The notes below the pieces were generated by a model. The model saw nothing but the letters and a program-made list of their open reading frames with translations, was not told where the DNA came from and did no database searches. DNA of 64,000 nucleotides from Streptomyces hygroscopicus. GTDB taxonomy: Bacteria; Actinomycetota; Actinomycetes; Streptomycetales; Streptomycetaceae. How positions within the stretch are numbered: the first letter of the stretch is position 1; each line of letters starts with the position of its first letter. Shown here one piece after another: positions 7,468-16,378 of the stretch. A program made the position numbers and the translations under genes. Where the stretch lies: positions 8,494,001 through 8,558,000 of the forward strand of contig CP018627.1 in assembly GCA_002021875.1 (NCBI GenBank). The letters run 5' to 3'.

Positions 7468-8688
7468 ACGGGCGGCCTTGAGGGTCATGTGGAGCAGTAG
7501 CCGGTCCTCGCCCGCGTCCAGGTCGAGACCGGTCAGCTGCCGCACCCGGGACAGGCGGTAGTAGAGCGTCTGCCGGTGGATGCCCAGCCGCGCGGCGGTG
7601 CGCCCGGCCTGGCCCGCGCAGTCGAGGAAGGTCTCGGCGGTGCGGGCGAGTTCGGCGTGGGCGGGCTCCAGCAGCGGGCGTACGGCGGCGTCGGGCTGCA
7701 GCGCGGGCAGCGCGGCCAGCAGACGGTACGGGCCGATGGCGGACCACTCGGCGACCGGCCCCAGGCGCATATCGGCGTGGGCCGCCCGCGCGGCGGCCAG
7801 GGCCTCCTGCCAGGCGGCGGGCAGCTCCTCCAGCCCGCGCCGGGGAGCGCTGACCCCCGCGGCCGCCCTGGCCGGTACCCCGTTCGGGGAGCCCGCGGTG
7901 GCCCGGGGGGAGCGCAGTAGCTGTTCGGCCGTCGTACGGGCCGGGTCCAGGGCGGTGGCCGCGCGCAGCCGGACCAGCGTCGCCAGCCCCGCCCCGGCCG
8001 CCGCGGTCCCGGGCAGCGCGCACGCGGCCACGATGCCCGGGAGGTGGGGGAGCCCGGGATGGTCCGCGTCCTCGCCGGTCCCCGGCGTCCACGGCACCAC
8101 CGCCACCAGCGCCAGCGGTCCGTCGCCCGCTCCGCGCAGCGCGGTCCGCAGCCCGGCGCGGGCGGCGTCCCGGCCGGCCGGCGGCCCGGTCAGCACATCG
8201 CGCAGCAGCTCGCCGAGCTCCTCACCGGCCCGCGCCTCGGCCGCCAGCAGCGCCCCGATGCGGTCCGCGGTCTCCATCGCGCGGGCCAGCCGGGGGTCCG
8301 GCGCGCCGGACCGGCCGCCCAGCTCCAGATCGGAGAGGTGGCCGTCGTCCAGCAGCCAGACATAGCCGTGCACCACCCCGCGGTGCCGGACGGGCAGGCA
8401 GATACGGCCCATGAACACCCCGGCCGCCGGGTCGGGCGGAATCCGCAGCGGCGCCTGCGCCCGTGCGATCCCGAACGCCTCGAACCAGGCCCGCACCGCC
8501 GCCGTCGAGCGGCGCTGGAGGATCGAGCGGGTGCGGACCGGGTCCAGCGCGGGCTCCTCCGTGTCATCACGGTCCTCGCTGTCCTGGGCGCCGAAGGCGA
8601 TCAGTGCGAAGTCGCGGTTCTCCAGGGTCGCGGGTGCCCGGAGCACCGCCGTGATCTCGTCCACCAGCTGCTGGTAGTCGTCGCGCAT
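7447..8688 (-). CDS. PucR-family transcriptional regulator (likely proline-catabolism regulator)
   Basis: A 413-residue regulator. The N-terminal two thirds resemble the GAF-like sensor region of PucR/CdaR proteins. The last ~60 residues are the PucR C-terminal helix-turn-helix, with [18 protein letters not shown] then [19 protein letters not shown]. It is divergent from proline dehydrogenase and P5C dehydrogenase, matching the arrangement known for proline-utilisation regulators in streptomycetes, so it probably activates them in response to proline or P5C. The assignment to proline rests on position. The start ATG 8688 has GGAAGAGG upstream. Confidence 0.88.
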   Translation of the reverse strand: MRDDYQQLVDEITAVLRAPATLENRDFALIAFGAQDSEDRDDTEEPALDPVRTRSILQRRSTAAVRAWFEAFGIARAQAPLRIPPDPAAGVFMGRICLPVRHRGVVHGYVWLLDDGHLSDLELGGRSGAPDPRLARAMETADRIGALLAAEARAGEELGELLRDVLTGPPAGRDAARAGLRTALRGAGDGPLALVAVVPWTPGTGEDADHPGLPHLPGIVAACALPGTAAAGAGLATLVRLRAATALDPARTTAEQLLRSPRATAGSPNGVPARAAAGVSAPRRGLEELPAAWQEALAAARAAHADMRLGPVAEWSAIGPYRLLAALPALQPDAAVRPLLEPAHAELARTAETFLDCAGQAGRTAARLGIHRQTLYYRLSRVRQLTGLDLDAGEDRLLLHMTLKAARLGAPRR

Positions 8689-8740
8689 GGGTCCCGCCTC
8701 TTCCCGGTTTCACCCCTCACATTCTCATACAGATGTCTGA

Positions 8741-8784
8741 GATCCCGGCCACGGATGCGTGACAGCTGTCGATGGTCCGGGATC
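8741..8784. promoter_or_regulatory. Inverted-repeat region between pucR-type gene and proline dehydrogenase
   Basis: GATCCCGG at 8741-8748 is repeated inverted at 8777-8784, and a perfect palindrome GACAGCTGTC lies between them at 8761-8770. The divergent 164-base intergenic region is where the regulator would be expected to bind. Which element is the operator cannot be told from one sequence. Confidence 0.4.
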
Positions 8785-8852
8785 CGAGCCATCCTTAAGT
8801 TTCACGGTGAGTTGCTCATGCCGTTCGTCGGCCGTCATCGTGGAGGTGCCCC

Positions 8853-9779
8853 GTGCTGGGACCCGTGCTGCTTGCCGCTTCGCGCAGTGCCGCCATCCGC
8901 CGTCTCGTCTCGGCCGCGCCGGTCACCCGCCCGATGGTGGACCGTTTCATCGCCGGGGAGCGGCTTACCGAGTCCCTGGGCTCAGTGCGGTCCCTGACCG
9001 CCCGCGGCCTGGACGTCACCCTGGACCATCTGGGCGAGGACGTGACCGACCGGGTCGAGGCGCTGCGCAGCCGTGACGCCTATCTGGCGCTGACCGAGGC
9101 GCTGGCCGCCGAGGGGCTCGCCGGGCGGGCGGAGATGTCCGTGAAGCTCTCCGCCTTCGGACAGGCACTGCCCGGGGGCCACGATCTGGCCCTGGCCAAT
9201 GTGACCCCGGTCGTGGAGGCCGCCGCCGCGGCGGGTACGACGGTCACGCTCGACATGGAGGACCACACCACGGTGGACTCCACCCTCGCCATCCTCGGCG
9301 AGCTGCGCACTCGCTTCCCGCAGACCGGCGCGGTCCTCCAGTCCTATCTCTTCCGGACCGAGGACGACTGCCGGGCGCTGGCCGGGGAAGGCTCCCGGGT
9401 GCGGCTGGTGAAGGGCGCGTACAACGAGCCGGCGAGCGTCGCCTACCAGGACAAGCGCGAGGTGGACCGCTCCTATGTGCGCTGTCTGAAGATCCTGATG
9501 GCCGGTGAGGGCTATCCCATGATCGGCTCGCACGATCCGCGCATGGTGGCCATCGCCCAGGATCTGGCGCACCGGCTCGGGCGCAAGCTGGACGAGTACG
9601 AGTTCCAGATGCTGTACGGGATCCGCGTGGCCGAGCAGGAGCGGCTGGTGGCGGAAGGCCACCGTATGCGGGTTTACGTCCCGTATGGCACAGACTGGTA
9701 TGGGTACTTCATGCGCCGCCTCGCGGAGCGCCCCGCCAACCTCACATTCTTCCTGCGCTCGCTGGTCGGCCGTCGCTGA
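8853..9779 (+). CDS. Proline dehydrogenase (monofunctional, PutA PRODH-domain type)
   Basis: A 308-residue FAD enzyme that oxidises L-proline to 1-pyrroline-5-carboxylate, passing electrons to the membrane quinone pool. It has the (beta/alpha)8 PRODH fold: MSVKLSAFG early, TVTLDMEDHTT, AVLQSYLFRTEDDC, VRLVKGAYNEP, and the substrate-binding helix VPYGTDWYGYFMRRLAERPAN near the C-terminus. The length is normal for the monofunctional Gram-positive type. The GTG start at 8853 follows GGAGGTG at 8842-8848. pruA follows after 56 bases, and the two enzymes form the complete proline-to-glutamate route. Confidence 0.94.
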   Translation: MLGPVLLAASRSAAIRRLVSAAPVTRPMVDRFIAGERLTESLGSVRSLTARGLDVTLDHLGEDVTDRVEALRSRDAYLALTEALAAEGLAGRAEMSVKLSAFGQALPGGHDLALANVTPVVEAAAAAGTTVTLDMEDHTTVDSTLAILGELRTRFPQTGAVLQSYLFRTEDDCRALAGEGSRVRLVKGAYNEPASVAYQDKREVDRSYVRCLKILMAGEGYPMIGSHDPRMVAIAQDLAHRLGRKLDEYEFQMLYGIRVAEQERLVAEGHRMRVYVPYGTDWYGYFMRRLAERPANLTFFLRSLVGRR

Positions 9780-9835
9780 CCGCTCCCGGCATCGCAGACC
9801 TCGCAACCCGACGATCGAAGGAGACAACGGCCATC

Positions 9836-11467
9836 ATGGACGCCGTCACCCAGGTCCCCGTGCCGGTGAACGAGCCGGTGCACACCTACGCGCCCGGCAC
9901 CCCGGAGCGTGCCCGCCTCGAGACCAAGCTCAAGGAGCTCGGCGAGAACCCCATCGACCTGCCGATGACCATCGGCGGCGAGAAGCGGATGGGAGCGGGG
10001 ACGCGCTTCGACGTCGTCCAGCCGCATAAGCACTCCGTCCGCCTGGGCACCTACGCCAACGCCACTCAAGCGGACGCACAGGACGCGATCGACGCCGCCC
10101 TGGCCGCGGCCCCGGCGTGGCGCGCGCTCAGCTTCGACGACCGTGCCGCGGTCATCCTCAAGGCCGCCGATCTGCTCTCCGGCCCCTGGCGGGAGACGCT
10201 CGCCGCCTCCACCATGCTGGGGCAGTCGAAGACCGCGCAGCAGGCCGAGATCGACACCCCCTGTGAGCTGATCGACTTCTGGCGGTTCAACGTCCACTTC
10301 GCGCGCCAGATCCTGGCCGAGCAGCCGGTGGCCAACTCGCCCGGGGTCTGGAACCGCAGCGACCACCGGCCGCTGGAGGGGTTCGTCTACGCGATCACCC
10401 CCTTCAACTTCACCGCCATCGCGGGCAACCTCCCGACCGCCCCCGCCCTGATGGGCAATGTGGTGGTGTGGAAGCCGTCCCCGACCCAGACGCACGCCGC
10501 CGTGCTGCTGATGGAGGTTCTGGAGGAGGCCGGGCTGCCCAAGGGCGTGATCAACCTGGTCACGGGCGACGGCAAGGACGTCTCCGAGGTGGCCCTGGCC
10601 CACCCGGACCTCGCGGGCATCCACTTCACCGGTTCCACCCGGACCTTCCAGTACCTGTGGAAGACGGTCGGCAACAACATCGAGAACTACAAGACGTATC
10701 CGCGGCTGGTCGGTGAGACCGGCGGCAAGGACTTCATCGTCGCCCACCCGTCCGCCGACCCGGCGGTGCTCAAGACGGCGATGACCCGTGGCGCCTTCGA
10801 GTTCCAGGGCCAGAAGTGCTCCGCGGCCTCCCGTGCCTATGTGCCGCGCTCCCTGTGGGAGAACGGCCTCAAGGAGGAGTTCGCCACCGAGGTCAACGGG
10901 CTGACCATGGGCGATGTCACCGACTTGGGCAACTTCATGGGCGCGGTCATCGACGAGCGCGCCTTCGCCAAGAACAAGGCCGCGATCGACCGGGCGAAGT
11001 CCGACCCGACGGTCGAGGTCGTCGCGGGCGGCAGCTACGACGACGGCGAGGGCTGGTTCGTCCGCCCGACCGTGCTGGCCTCCACCGACCCGGAGAACGA
11101 GATCTTCAAGGACGAGTACTTCGGCCCCATCCTCGGGGTGTTCGTCTACGAGGACGACGAGTACGACGCGATGCTCCAGCAGATGGAGTCGGCCGCCCCG
11201 TACGGGCTGACCGGCGCCGTCATCGCCCAGGACCGCGCGGCTGCCGCCGCCACCTGTGAGGCGCTGCGCTTCGCGGCCGGCAACTTCTACATCAACGACA
11301 AGCCGACCGGTGCCGTCGTCGGCCAGCAGCCCTTCGGCGGTGGCCGCGCGTCCGGCACCAATGACAAGGCGGGCGCCAAGCAGAACCTGATGCGCTGGAC
11401 CTCCACCCGCTCCATCAAGGAGACCCTGGTCCCGCCGACCGACTACCGCTACCCGCACATGGGCTGA
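9836..11467 (+). CDS. pruA: 1-pyrroline-5-carboxylate (glutamate semialdehyde) dehydrogenase
   Basis: A 543-residue NAD+-dependent aldehyde dehydrogenase that converts glutamate gamma-semialdehyde to glutamate, the second step of proline catabolism. The catalytic loop FQGQKCSAASRAYVP places nucleophile Cys328. VGETGGKDFIVAHPSAD carries the general-base region and FGGGRASGTNDKAGAK is the P5CDH-specific C-terminal loop. The size matches the long ~540-residue P5CDH branch. The ATG at 9836 has GAAGGAG at 9817-9823. It is cotranscribed with proline dehydrogenase, and a strong terminator follows. Confidence 0.95.
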   Translation: MDAVTQVPVPVNEPVHTYAPGTPERARLETKLKELGENPIDLPMTIGGEKRMGAGTRFDVVQPHKHSVRLGTYANATQADAQDAIDAALAAAPAWRALSFDDRAAVILKAADLLSGPWRETLAASTMLGQSKTAQQAEIDTPCELIDFWRFNVHFARQILAEQPVANSPGVWNRSDHRPLEGFVYAITPFNFTAIAGNLPTAPALMGNVVVWKPSPTQTHAAVLLMEVLEEAGLPKGVINLVTGDGKDVSEVALAHPDLAGIHFTGSTRTFQYLWKTVGNNIENYKTYPRLVGETGGKDFIVAHPSADPAVLKTAMTRGAFEFQGQKCSAASRAYVPRSLWENGLKEEFATEVNGLTMGDVTDLGNFMGAVIDERAFAKNKAAIDRAKSDPTVEVVAGGSYDDGEGWFVRPTVLASTDPENEIFKDEYFGPILGVFVYEDDEYDAMLQQMESAAPYGLTGAVIAQDRAAAAATCEALRFAAGNFYINDKPTGAVVGQQPFGGGRASGTNDKAGAKQNLMRWTSTRSIKETLVPPTDYRYPHMG

Positions 11468-11508
11468 CCGCCCGCGCGGACGGGCCGGGCCCGCCCGCCC
11501 TGCGACCC

Positions 11509-11542
11509 CGCCCCCGGACCGCTTCAGTGCGGTCCGGGGGCG
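11509..11542 (+). terminator. 14-bp perfect hairpin after pruA
   Basis: CGCCCCCGGACCGC at 11509-11522 pairs fully with 11529-11542 around the loop TTCAGT. It ends the proline operon. No T tract follows. Confidence 0.8.
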
Positions 11543-12009
11543 GCGTGCTGTCCGGGGGCGCGTAGGGGGAAATCTGTGGACGCCCGACGCGCGGCGGTGC
11601 TAGCGTCAAGCAGTCAAGTAGGCACTATTTACCGCAGTTTACGTGGGTAACCAGGCGCGGGATCGCCCACGACGACCTGCGATCGGCCGCCGTGGTCGAG
11701 GTCGGACGGGGGTCGGCCTCGACTATCGGCGCGGTGCCGCTATGTGATCACCCTGGGTCAGTGGCCGATGTCACCCTGTTCGCGTCTCAGATAGTAGGAC
11801 GTCCGAGTAATTGTGCAGACACTGACGCTCCGCTGCCTTACTTTTGTGGAAGCCGAACGTCTCGCTGCATCCAGCGATGGCGGCCGCGGCCGGTGCACAT
11901 GCGCAGGTGACCCCTGCCGCACCCAGGCCCCCGCCCCTTCCGGCAGCCACCTTCTCGGGGAGTTTTCCTTCCTCCCGGTCCACCGGGGTTCAGCAGAGGA
12001 GATGTGATC
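11543..12009. other. Long noncoding region before a 40-codon gene
   Basis: No convincing gene in 467 bases; one 72-codon open frame (11692-11910) lacks an SD and Streptomyces-like codon bias. The first half is locally AT-richer (around 11615-11660). GGACGTCCGAGTA at 11797-11809 resembles an element upstream of ilvE. AGAGGAGATG at 11995-12004 is an SD for the small gene that follows. The region is best read as promoter plus a long 5' leader. Confidence 0.4.
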
Positions 12010-12132
12010 ATGGCCGAGACGACTGTCCGCAGGATCCGCCGCAAGACCGACGACACCGACCGCAAGAAGGCCGCCGCCGCGCTGCAGCGCGCCCTCGACC
12101 GCCGTGACAACGGCGGTGCCACCGGTCACTGA
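12010..12132 (+). CDS. Small basic hypothetical protein (40 aa)
   Basis: ATG at 12010 with an excellent SD (GAGGAGA, 11996-12002) opens a 40-codon frame: MAETTVRRIRRKT, a DDTDRKK patch, an amphipathic stretch AAAALQRALDRRD, then a short Gly/Thr tail. It is rich in Arg/Lys and Asp and could be a short nucleic-acid- or protein-binding helix. I do not recognise a family. Its stop overlaps the convergent phosphatase stop by seven bases, leaving no room for a terminator. The good SD and codon use favour a real gene. Confidence 0.6.
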   Translation: MAETTVRRIRRKTDDTDRKKAAAALQRALDRRDNGGATGH

Positions 12133-13709
12133 CGCCGGGGCCGGGTGACCTCGAAGCGGTCCACTCGCTCGCCCGACTCCGCCAGGGCCGTGACCGTGAG
12201 CCTGGGGCGGGGGCCCGGCTCCACCTCCACGGCGAGGAAGGAGAAGCCGGTGTAGCGGACGCGGGACCAGTCCGCGCTGTCCCGGTTCTTCTCCCCGTCC
12301 TTCGTCCAGTGGTAGGTCTTCACCTCGTCGAGGTCCTTGATGTGCCCCTCGTAGCTGTCGGGCACCGGGAACTCGTAGAGCTTCGCGCCCGCCCCGCCCG
12401 CCGTCACATAGACGATCCCGTCGCGCACCGCGTCGGCGCTTCCCTCGATGGGGACCCGGCGGGCGACCTTGCCGCCCCGGATCGCGTCGGTCCGCTCGTA
12501 GACGTGGTTGTGGCCGTTGATGACCAGGTCCACCTGGTGCTTCTCCAGCAGCGGCACCCAGGTGTCGCGCACCCCGCCGTCCGAGGCGTGGGCGCTGGTC
12601 GTGGAGTAGGCGCAGTGGTGGAAGAAGACCACCAGGAAGTCGATGCCGGGCCGCTTGCGAAGCTGCCCCAGGCGCCGGTCCAGCCAGCGGGTCTGCGCAC
12701 CGTCGGTGTACCCCTTGTTGGGGGTGATCTCGTACGAGACGTCATTGGCGTCCAGCGCGACCACGCCCACGTTCCCGTAGACGAACGAATAGACCCCGGG
12801 CGCCTTGCGCGGATCCGGGCCGTTGTCCGGCAGGGACCAGCGGGCGAGCTGGCCGCCGTAGCCGTCGGGGGAGTACCACGCCTCCATGTCGTGGTTGCCG
12901 GTCGTCACCATCCACGGCACGCTCGCCGCGACCGAGTCGGTCTGGGCGAGGAAGGAGTCCCAGACCCGGGCGTCGTACAGGTCGGTCTTCTTCCCGTGGC
13001 CGGTGGTGTCCGCGTAGCACAGGTCCCCGGCGTGCAGATGGAACGACGGGTTCTGGCCAAGGATCAACTGGTCGTTGGCGAGCGCGTCATAGCTCACCCC
13101 CTGGTCGCCGAAGGCGGTGAAAACGAACTTCCCGGGCCGCTCCGGCGCGGTGCGGAAGGTGCCCACGGACGAGAAGTGCCGCGGCTCGGCCGGGTCGCGG
13201 TCCGCATGACCGACGCCGTAGTAATAGGTGGTCCCAGGGCTCAGATCGTCCACCGCGGCGTGCAGATAGAACTGGTCGACCGCGGGCAGCTTGTCGCTCA
13301 GCGACGGGGTGTGCAGAGAGCGGATCTCGGCCTCGGCCTTGCGCGTGAGCTCCAGCGGGCTCGTGCCGATCCGCACATAGGGCTTGCGCACGGCGAACGG
13401 CACCTGCCAGGAGATCCGCATCTGCGTCCGCGGATCGGCGCCGAAGGCCAGATGGCGGCCGAACGGGGCGACCAGCGCACCGTCCACCGTGGCGGTCACC
13501 GGCTTCGGGCCCGCGACGGGCGCAGGCGTTGCGTCGGCGGCGCACGCCGCCCCGCCCAGCAGCCCCGCGCCCGCGACCGTCCCCGCCGTGGCGGCGCCCC
13601 CGCGCAGCACTCGGCGCCGGGAGAGCCGGGCCCGCAGATACTCATGCTGCTCCGCCATGGTCATCCGCTGGGCGAGCCGCTCCGGTACGCCGAACCGTGG
13701 TGTGTCCAT
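12126..13709 (-). CDS. Tat-exported metallophosphoesterase (purple acid phosphatase type)
   Basis: A 527-residue secreted phosphatase. A twin-arginine signal is visible at residues 30-37 (SRRRVLRG) followed by an Ala/Gly hydrophobic stretch. Next comes a fibronectin-like purple acid phosphatase N-terminal domain (MRISWQVPFAV ... LSPGTTYYYGVG). The calcineurin-like domain has the metal ligands in FGDQG, HAGDLCYAD, TTGNHDME, VFFHH and NGHNHVYERT. It should hydrolyse phosphomonoesters or diesters outside the cell after export with its metals bound. ATG 13709 has GGGGGA about nine bases upstream; an in-frame TTG at 13736 is less likely. No Pho box was recognised. Confidence 0.9.
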   Translation of the reverse strand: MDTPRFGVPERLAQRMTMAEQHEYLRARLSRRRVLRGGAATAGTVAGAGLLGGAACAADATPAPVAGPKPVTATVDGALVAPFGRHLAFGADPRTQMRISWQVPFAVRKPYVRIGTSPLELTRKAEAEIRSLHTPSLSDKLPAVDQFYLHAAVDDLSPGTTYYYGVGHADRDPAEPRHFSSVGTFRTAPERPGKFVFTAFGDQGVSYDALANDQLILGQNPSFHLHAGDLCYADTTGHGKKTDLYDARVWDSFLAQTDSVAASVPWMVTTGNHDMEAWYSPDGYGGQLARWSLPDNGPDPRKAPGVYSFVYGNVGVVALDANDVSYEITPNKGYTDGAQTRWLDRRLGQLRKRPGIDFLVVFFHHCAYSTTSAHASDGGVRDTWVPLLEKHQVDLVINGHNHVYERTDAIRGGKVARRVPIEGSADAVRDGIVYVTAGGAGAKLYEFPVPDSYEGHIKDLDEVKTYHWTKDGEKNRDSADWSRVRYTGFSFLAVEVEPGPRPRLTVTALAESGERVDRFEVTRPRRQ

Positions 13710-13802
13710 GGACCGGAATGTCCCCCGGGCGGTCAACGGCGCACCATACAGGGGGTGAACGGGTGATTGCCGCTGGGCGGATGTCCGAATGGCGGAACGG
13801 CT

Positions 13803-13831
13803 ATGTCAATCCATGGGACGAGCGGTAGGGT
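13803..13831 (+). promoter_or_regulatory. Probable leuB promoter (leaderless)
   Basis: ATGTCA (13803-13808), a 17-bp spacer and TAGGGT (13826-13831) fit a SigHrdB-type promoter. The -10 ends six bases before the leuB ATG, so transcription should begin at or next to the start codon. Confidence 0.5.
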
Positions 13832-13837
13832 CCCGGT

Positions 13838-14881
13838 ATGTCTCGCAGCATTCGCCTCGCAGTGATCCCCGGTGACGGTATCGGCCAGGAGGTCGTTGCC
13901 CAGGGCCTGAAGGTCCTCTCCGCCGCCCTTCCCCAGGACGTGAAGCTGGAGACCCAGAGTTACGACCTCGGCGCCCAGCACTGGCACGCCACCGGCGAGA
14001 CCCTGCCGGACGCGGACCTGGAGTCGCTGAAGAACCACGACGCGATCCTGCTCGGCGCCATCGGCGACCCGTCGGTGCCCTCGGGCGTGCTGGAGCGCGG
14101 GCTGCTGCTCAAGCTGCGCTTCGCCTTCGACCACTACGTCAACCTGCGTCCGTCGAAGCTCTTCCCGAACACCCCGACCCCGCTGGCCGGCCGCCCCGAC
14201 ATCGACTTCGTGGTCGTCCGCGAGGGCACCGAGGGCCCGTACGTGGGCAACGGCGGCTCGCTGCGCACCGGCACCCCGGCCGAGGTCGCCACCGAGGTCA
14301 GCCTCAACACCGCCTACGGTGTCGAGCGCGTGGTCCGGGACGCCTACGAGCGCGCCAACGCCCGGCCGCGCAAGAAGCTGACCCTCGTGCACAAGAACAA
14401 CGTCCTGGTGCACGCCGGCCACCTGTGGAAGAACATCTTCGACCGGGTCGGCCAGGAGTACCCCGAGGTCACCACCGACTATCTGCACGTCGACGCCGCG
14501 ACGATCTTCTTCGTCACCCAGCCGGAGCGGTTCGACGTGATCGTCACCGACAACCTTTTCGGTGACATCCTCACCGACCTCGCCGCCGCCGTCACCGGCG
14601 GCATCGGGCTCGCCGCGAGCGGCAACATCAACCCCTCCGGCGCCTTCCCGTCGATGTTCGAGCCGGTCCACGGCTCCGCGCCGGACATCGCGGGCACCGG
14701 CAAGGCCGACCCGACGGCGACCGTCCTGTCGGTGGCCCTGCTCCTGTCGCACCTCGGCTACGGGGACGAGGCGGCCCGTATCGAGGCCGCCGTCGCCGAG
14801 GACCTCGCCGGGCGGGACGCGGCCGCGCCGCGCACCACCGACGAGATCGGCGACGCGCTCGCCGCCCGAGTATCCGGCTGA
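13838..14881 (+). CDS. leuB: 3-isopropylmalate dehydrogenase
   Basis: A 347-residue NAD+-dependent beta-decarboxylating dehydrogenase, the third enzyme of leucine biosynthesis. It begins [20 protein letters not shown] and has [17 protein letters not shown] for substrate binding. The metal-site region [12 protein letters not shown](T)DLAAAV and the cofactor loop [20 protein letters not shown] follow. The size is usual for the actinobacterial type. No SD is present; the TAGGGT -10 six bases upstream suggests a leaderless transcript. It is followed by ilvE and cimA in the same direction, so leucine and isoleucine steps are grouped. Confidence 0.95.
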   Translation: MSRSIRLAVIPGDGIGQEVVAQGLKVLSAALPQDVKLETQSYDLGAQHWHATGETLPDADLESLKNHDAILLGAIGDPSVPSGVLERGLLLKLRFAFDHYVNLRPSKLFPNTPTPLAGRPDIDFVVVREGTEGPYVGNGGSLRTGTPAEVATEVSLNTAYGVERVVRDAYERANARPRKKLTLVHKNNVLVHAGHLWKNIFDRVGQEYPEVTTDYLHVDAATIFFVTQPERFDVIVTDNLFGDILTDLAAAVTGGIGLAASGNINPSGAFPSMFEPVHGSAPDIAGTGKADPTATVLSVALLLSHLGYGDEAARIEAAVAEDLAGRDAAAPRTTDEIGDALAARVSG

Positions 14882-15006
14882 CCCCAGCCTGTGCCACCGC
14901 GCGGCTGGGTGCGACCATCGACCTGGGCCGCGCGTTGCACAACGCTCCTTCCACGGCCTCACCTAGGAGATAATCCCCGGTGGGGCCGTTGTGTGAAGAA
15001 GAGCTT

Positions 15007-15019
15007 GGACGTCCTAGTA
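15007..15019 (+). promoter_or_regulatory. GGACGTCC-type element upstream of ilvE
   Basis: GGACGTCCTAGTA contains a perfect 8-bp palindrome and a TAGTAC -10-like hexamer (15015-15020). An almost identical 13-mer occurs at 11797-11809. It lies 63 bases before ilvE and may be the ilvE promoter or an operator. Confidence 0.35.
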
Positions 15020-15082
15020 CCGATCACGGGCAGGATGGTGTGAGCGCGGTCCGCCACAACCGAAGGTGAAGGACTACCTGCC

Positions 15083-16168
15083 ATGACGACGCCCACGATC
15101 GAGCTCAAGCCCTCGTCCCACCCCCTCCCCGCCGCCGAGCGGGAGAAGATCCTGGCCAACCCCGGATTCGGCCGCCACTTCACCGATCACATGGTGACCA
15201 TCAAGTGGACCGAGGGCCGCGGCTGGCACGAGGCCCAGCTCGTGCCGTACGCCCCGCTCTCGATCGATCCGGCGAACATGACGCTGCACTACGCCCAGAC
15301 CATCTTCGAGGGGCTCAAGGCGTACCGCCGCCCCGACGGGTCCGTGGCCACGTTCCGCCCCGAGCAGAACGCCGAGCGGTTCCAGGCGTCCGCGCGCCGC
15401 ATCGCCATGCCCGAGCTCCCCGTCCAGACCTTCATCGAGGCGTGTGACGCGCTGGTCACCCAGGACAAGGAGTGGGTGCCGGGCCACGGAGAGCAGTCCC
15501 TCTACCTGCGGCCCTTCATGTTCGCCACCGAGGTCGGGCTGGGTGTCCGGCCCTCGAACGAGTACCTCTTCGTGGTGATCGCCTCCCCGGCCGGGGCCTA
15601 CTTCCCCGGCGGGGTGCAGCCGGTCTCGGTCTGGCTCTCGGAGGAGTACGTCCGCGCCGCGCCCGGCGGCACCGGCGCGGCCAAGGCGGGCGGCAACTAC
15701 GCGGCCTCCCTCGTCGCCCAGGCCGAGGCCGCCGAGCAGGGCTGTGACCAGGTGGTCTGGCTGGACGCGATCGAGCGCCGCTGGATCGAGGAGATGGGCG
15801 GGATGAACCTGTACTTCGTGTACGGGGACCGCATCGTGACCCCCGAGCTGTCCGGTTCGCTGCTGCCGGGGATCACCCGCGCCTCGCTGCTGCGGATCGC
15901 CGCCGACCTCGGCTACGAGGTCGCCGAGGGCCGGATCTCCGTGGACGACTGGCGCCAGGGCAACGCCGACGGGACCCTCACCGAGGTCTTCGCCTGCGGT
16001 ACGGCGGCCGTGATCACCCCGGTCGGCTCGGTCAAGTCCGCCCGGGCGAACTGGACGGTGGCCGACGGTGAGCCGGGCGAGGTGACGATGCGGCTGCGCA
16101 AGGCGCTGCTGGACATCCAGACCGGCGTCGCCCCGGACCCGCATGGCTGGATGCACCCCCTGGGCTGA
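15083..16168 (+). CDS. ilvE: Branched-chain amino acid aminotransferase
   Basis: A 361-residue PLP enzyme of fold type IV that makes Ile, Leu and Val from their 2-oxo acids, and works in reverse for catabolism. PLP-lysine is Lys201 in [14 protein letters not shown]. Other signatures are [38 protein letters not shown] and [15 protein letters not shown]. The length is typical of the ~360-residue BCAT II group. The start at 15083 has GAAGGACT upstream. Its last codons (CTG GGC TGA) are the beginning of a 24-bp-period duplication that continues past the stop. Confidence 0.95.
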   Translation: MTTPTIELKPSSHPLPAAEREKILANPGFGRHFTDHMVTIKWTEGRGWHEAQLVPYAPLSIDPANMTLHYAQTIFEGLKAYRRPDGSVATFRPEQNAERFQASARRIAMPELPVQTFIEACDALVTQDKEWVPGHGEQSLYLRPFMFATEVGLGVRPSNEYLFVVIASPAGAYFPGGVQPVSVWLSEEYVRAAPGGTGAAKAGGNYAASLVAQAEAAEQGCDQVVWLDAIERRWIEEMGGMNLYFVYGDRIVTPELSGSLLPGITRASLLRIAADLGYEVAEGRISVDDWRQGNADGTLTEVFACGTAAVITPVGSVKSARANWTVADGEPGEVTMRLRKALLDIQTGVAPDPHGWMHPLG

Positions 16169-16206
16169 TCACGGGTGTCACCTCTGGGCTGATCGCGAGT
16201 GTCACC
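16160..16206 (+). repeat. Two-copy 24-bp-period direct repeat spanning the ilvE stop
   Basis: The 23-base segment 16160-16182 recurs at 16184-16206 with two mismatches and one base between. Both begin CTGGGCTGATC, so the final Leu-Gly-stop of ilvE is duplicated. It is a simple tandem duplication with no spacer structure. Confidence 0.8.
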
Positions 16207-16276
16207 CCGTTGACACCGATGGTTCGCATGATGAGACGGATGAGAGCGCGGGGGCGGAATGTGCCAGACTGCCTCC

Positions 16277-16327
16277 GTGCTCTCGTTCGTCATGATTATT
16301 GACAGCAGGCGCGCCGGTCCGCAGTGA
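16277..16327 (+). CDS. Putative leader peptide of the cimA attenuator
   Basis: A 16-codon frame from GTG 16277 (MLSFVMIIDSRRAGPQ), or 11 codons from ATG 16292 (MIIDSRRAGPQ), stops at 16325-16327. It contains tandem ATT Ile codons, which are rare in this GC-rich genome. Leu and Val codons precede them in the longer form. It lies about 50 bases before an intrinsic terminator that precedes cimA, an isoleucine-pathway gene. This is the geometry of ribosome-mediated attenuation, in which stalling at Ile codons would favour readthrough. No strong SD is visible, so the start is uncertain and the whole call is inferred. Confidence 0.5.
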   Translation: MLSFVMIIDSRRAGPQ

Positions 16328-16378
16328 CCGCCCGTACGACCCGGTACGGCGCGGCCACCGTGCCCCAGACCCGCGCGC

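Noticed and set aside
11692..11910. 72-codon frame in the pruA-downstream intergenic region
   Set aside because: No SD, poor codon bias and atypical composition; the adjacent 40-codon frame is much better supported.
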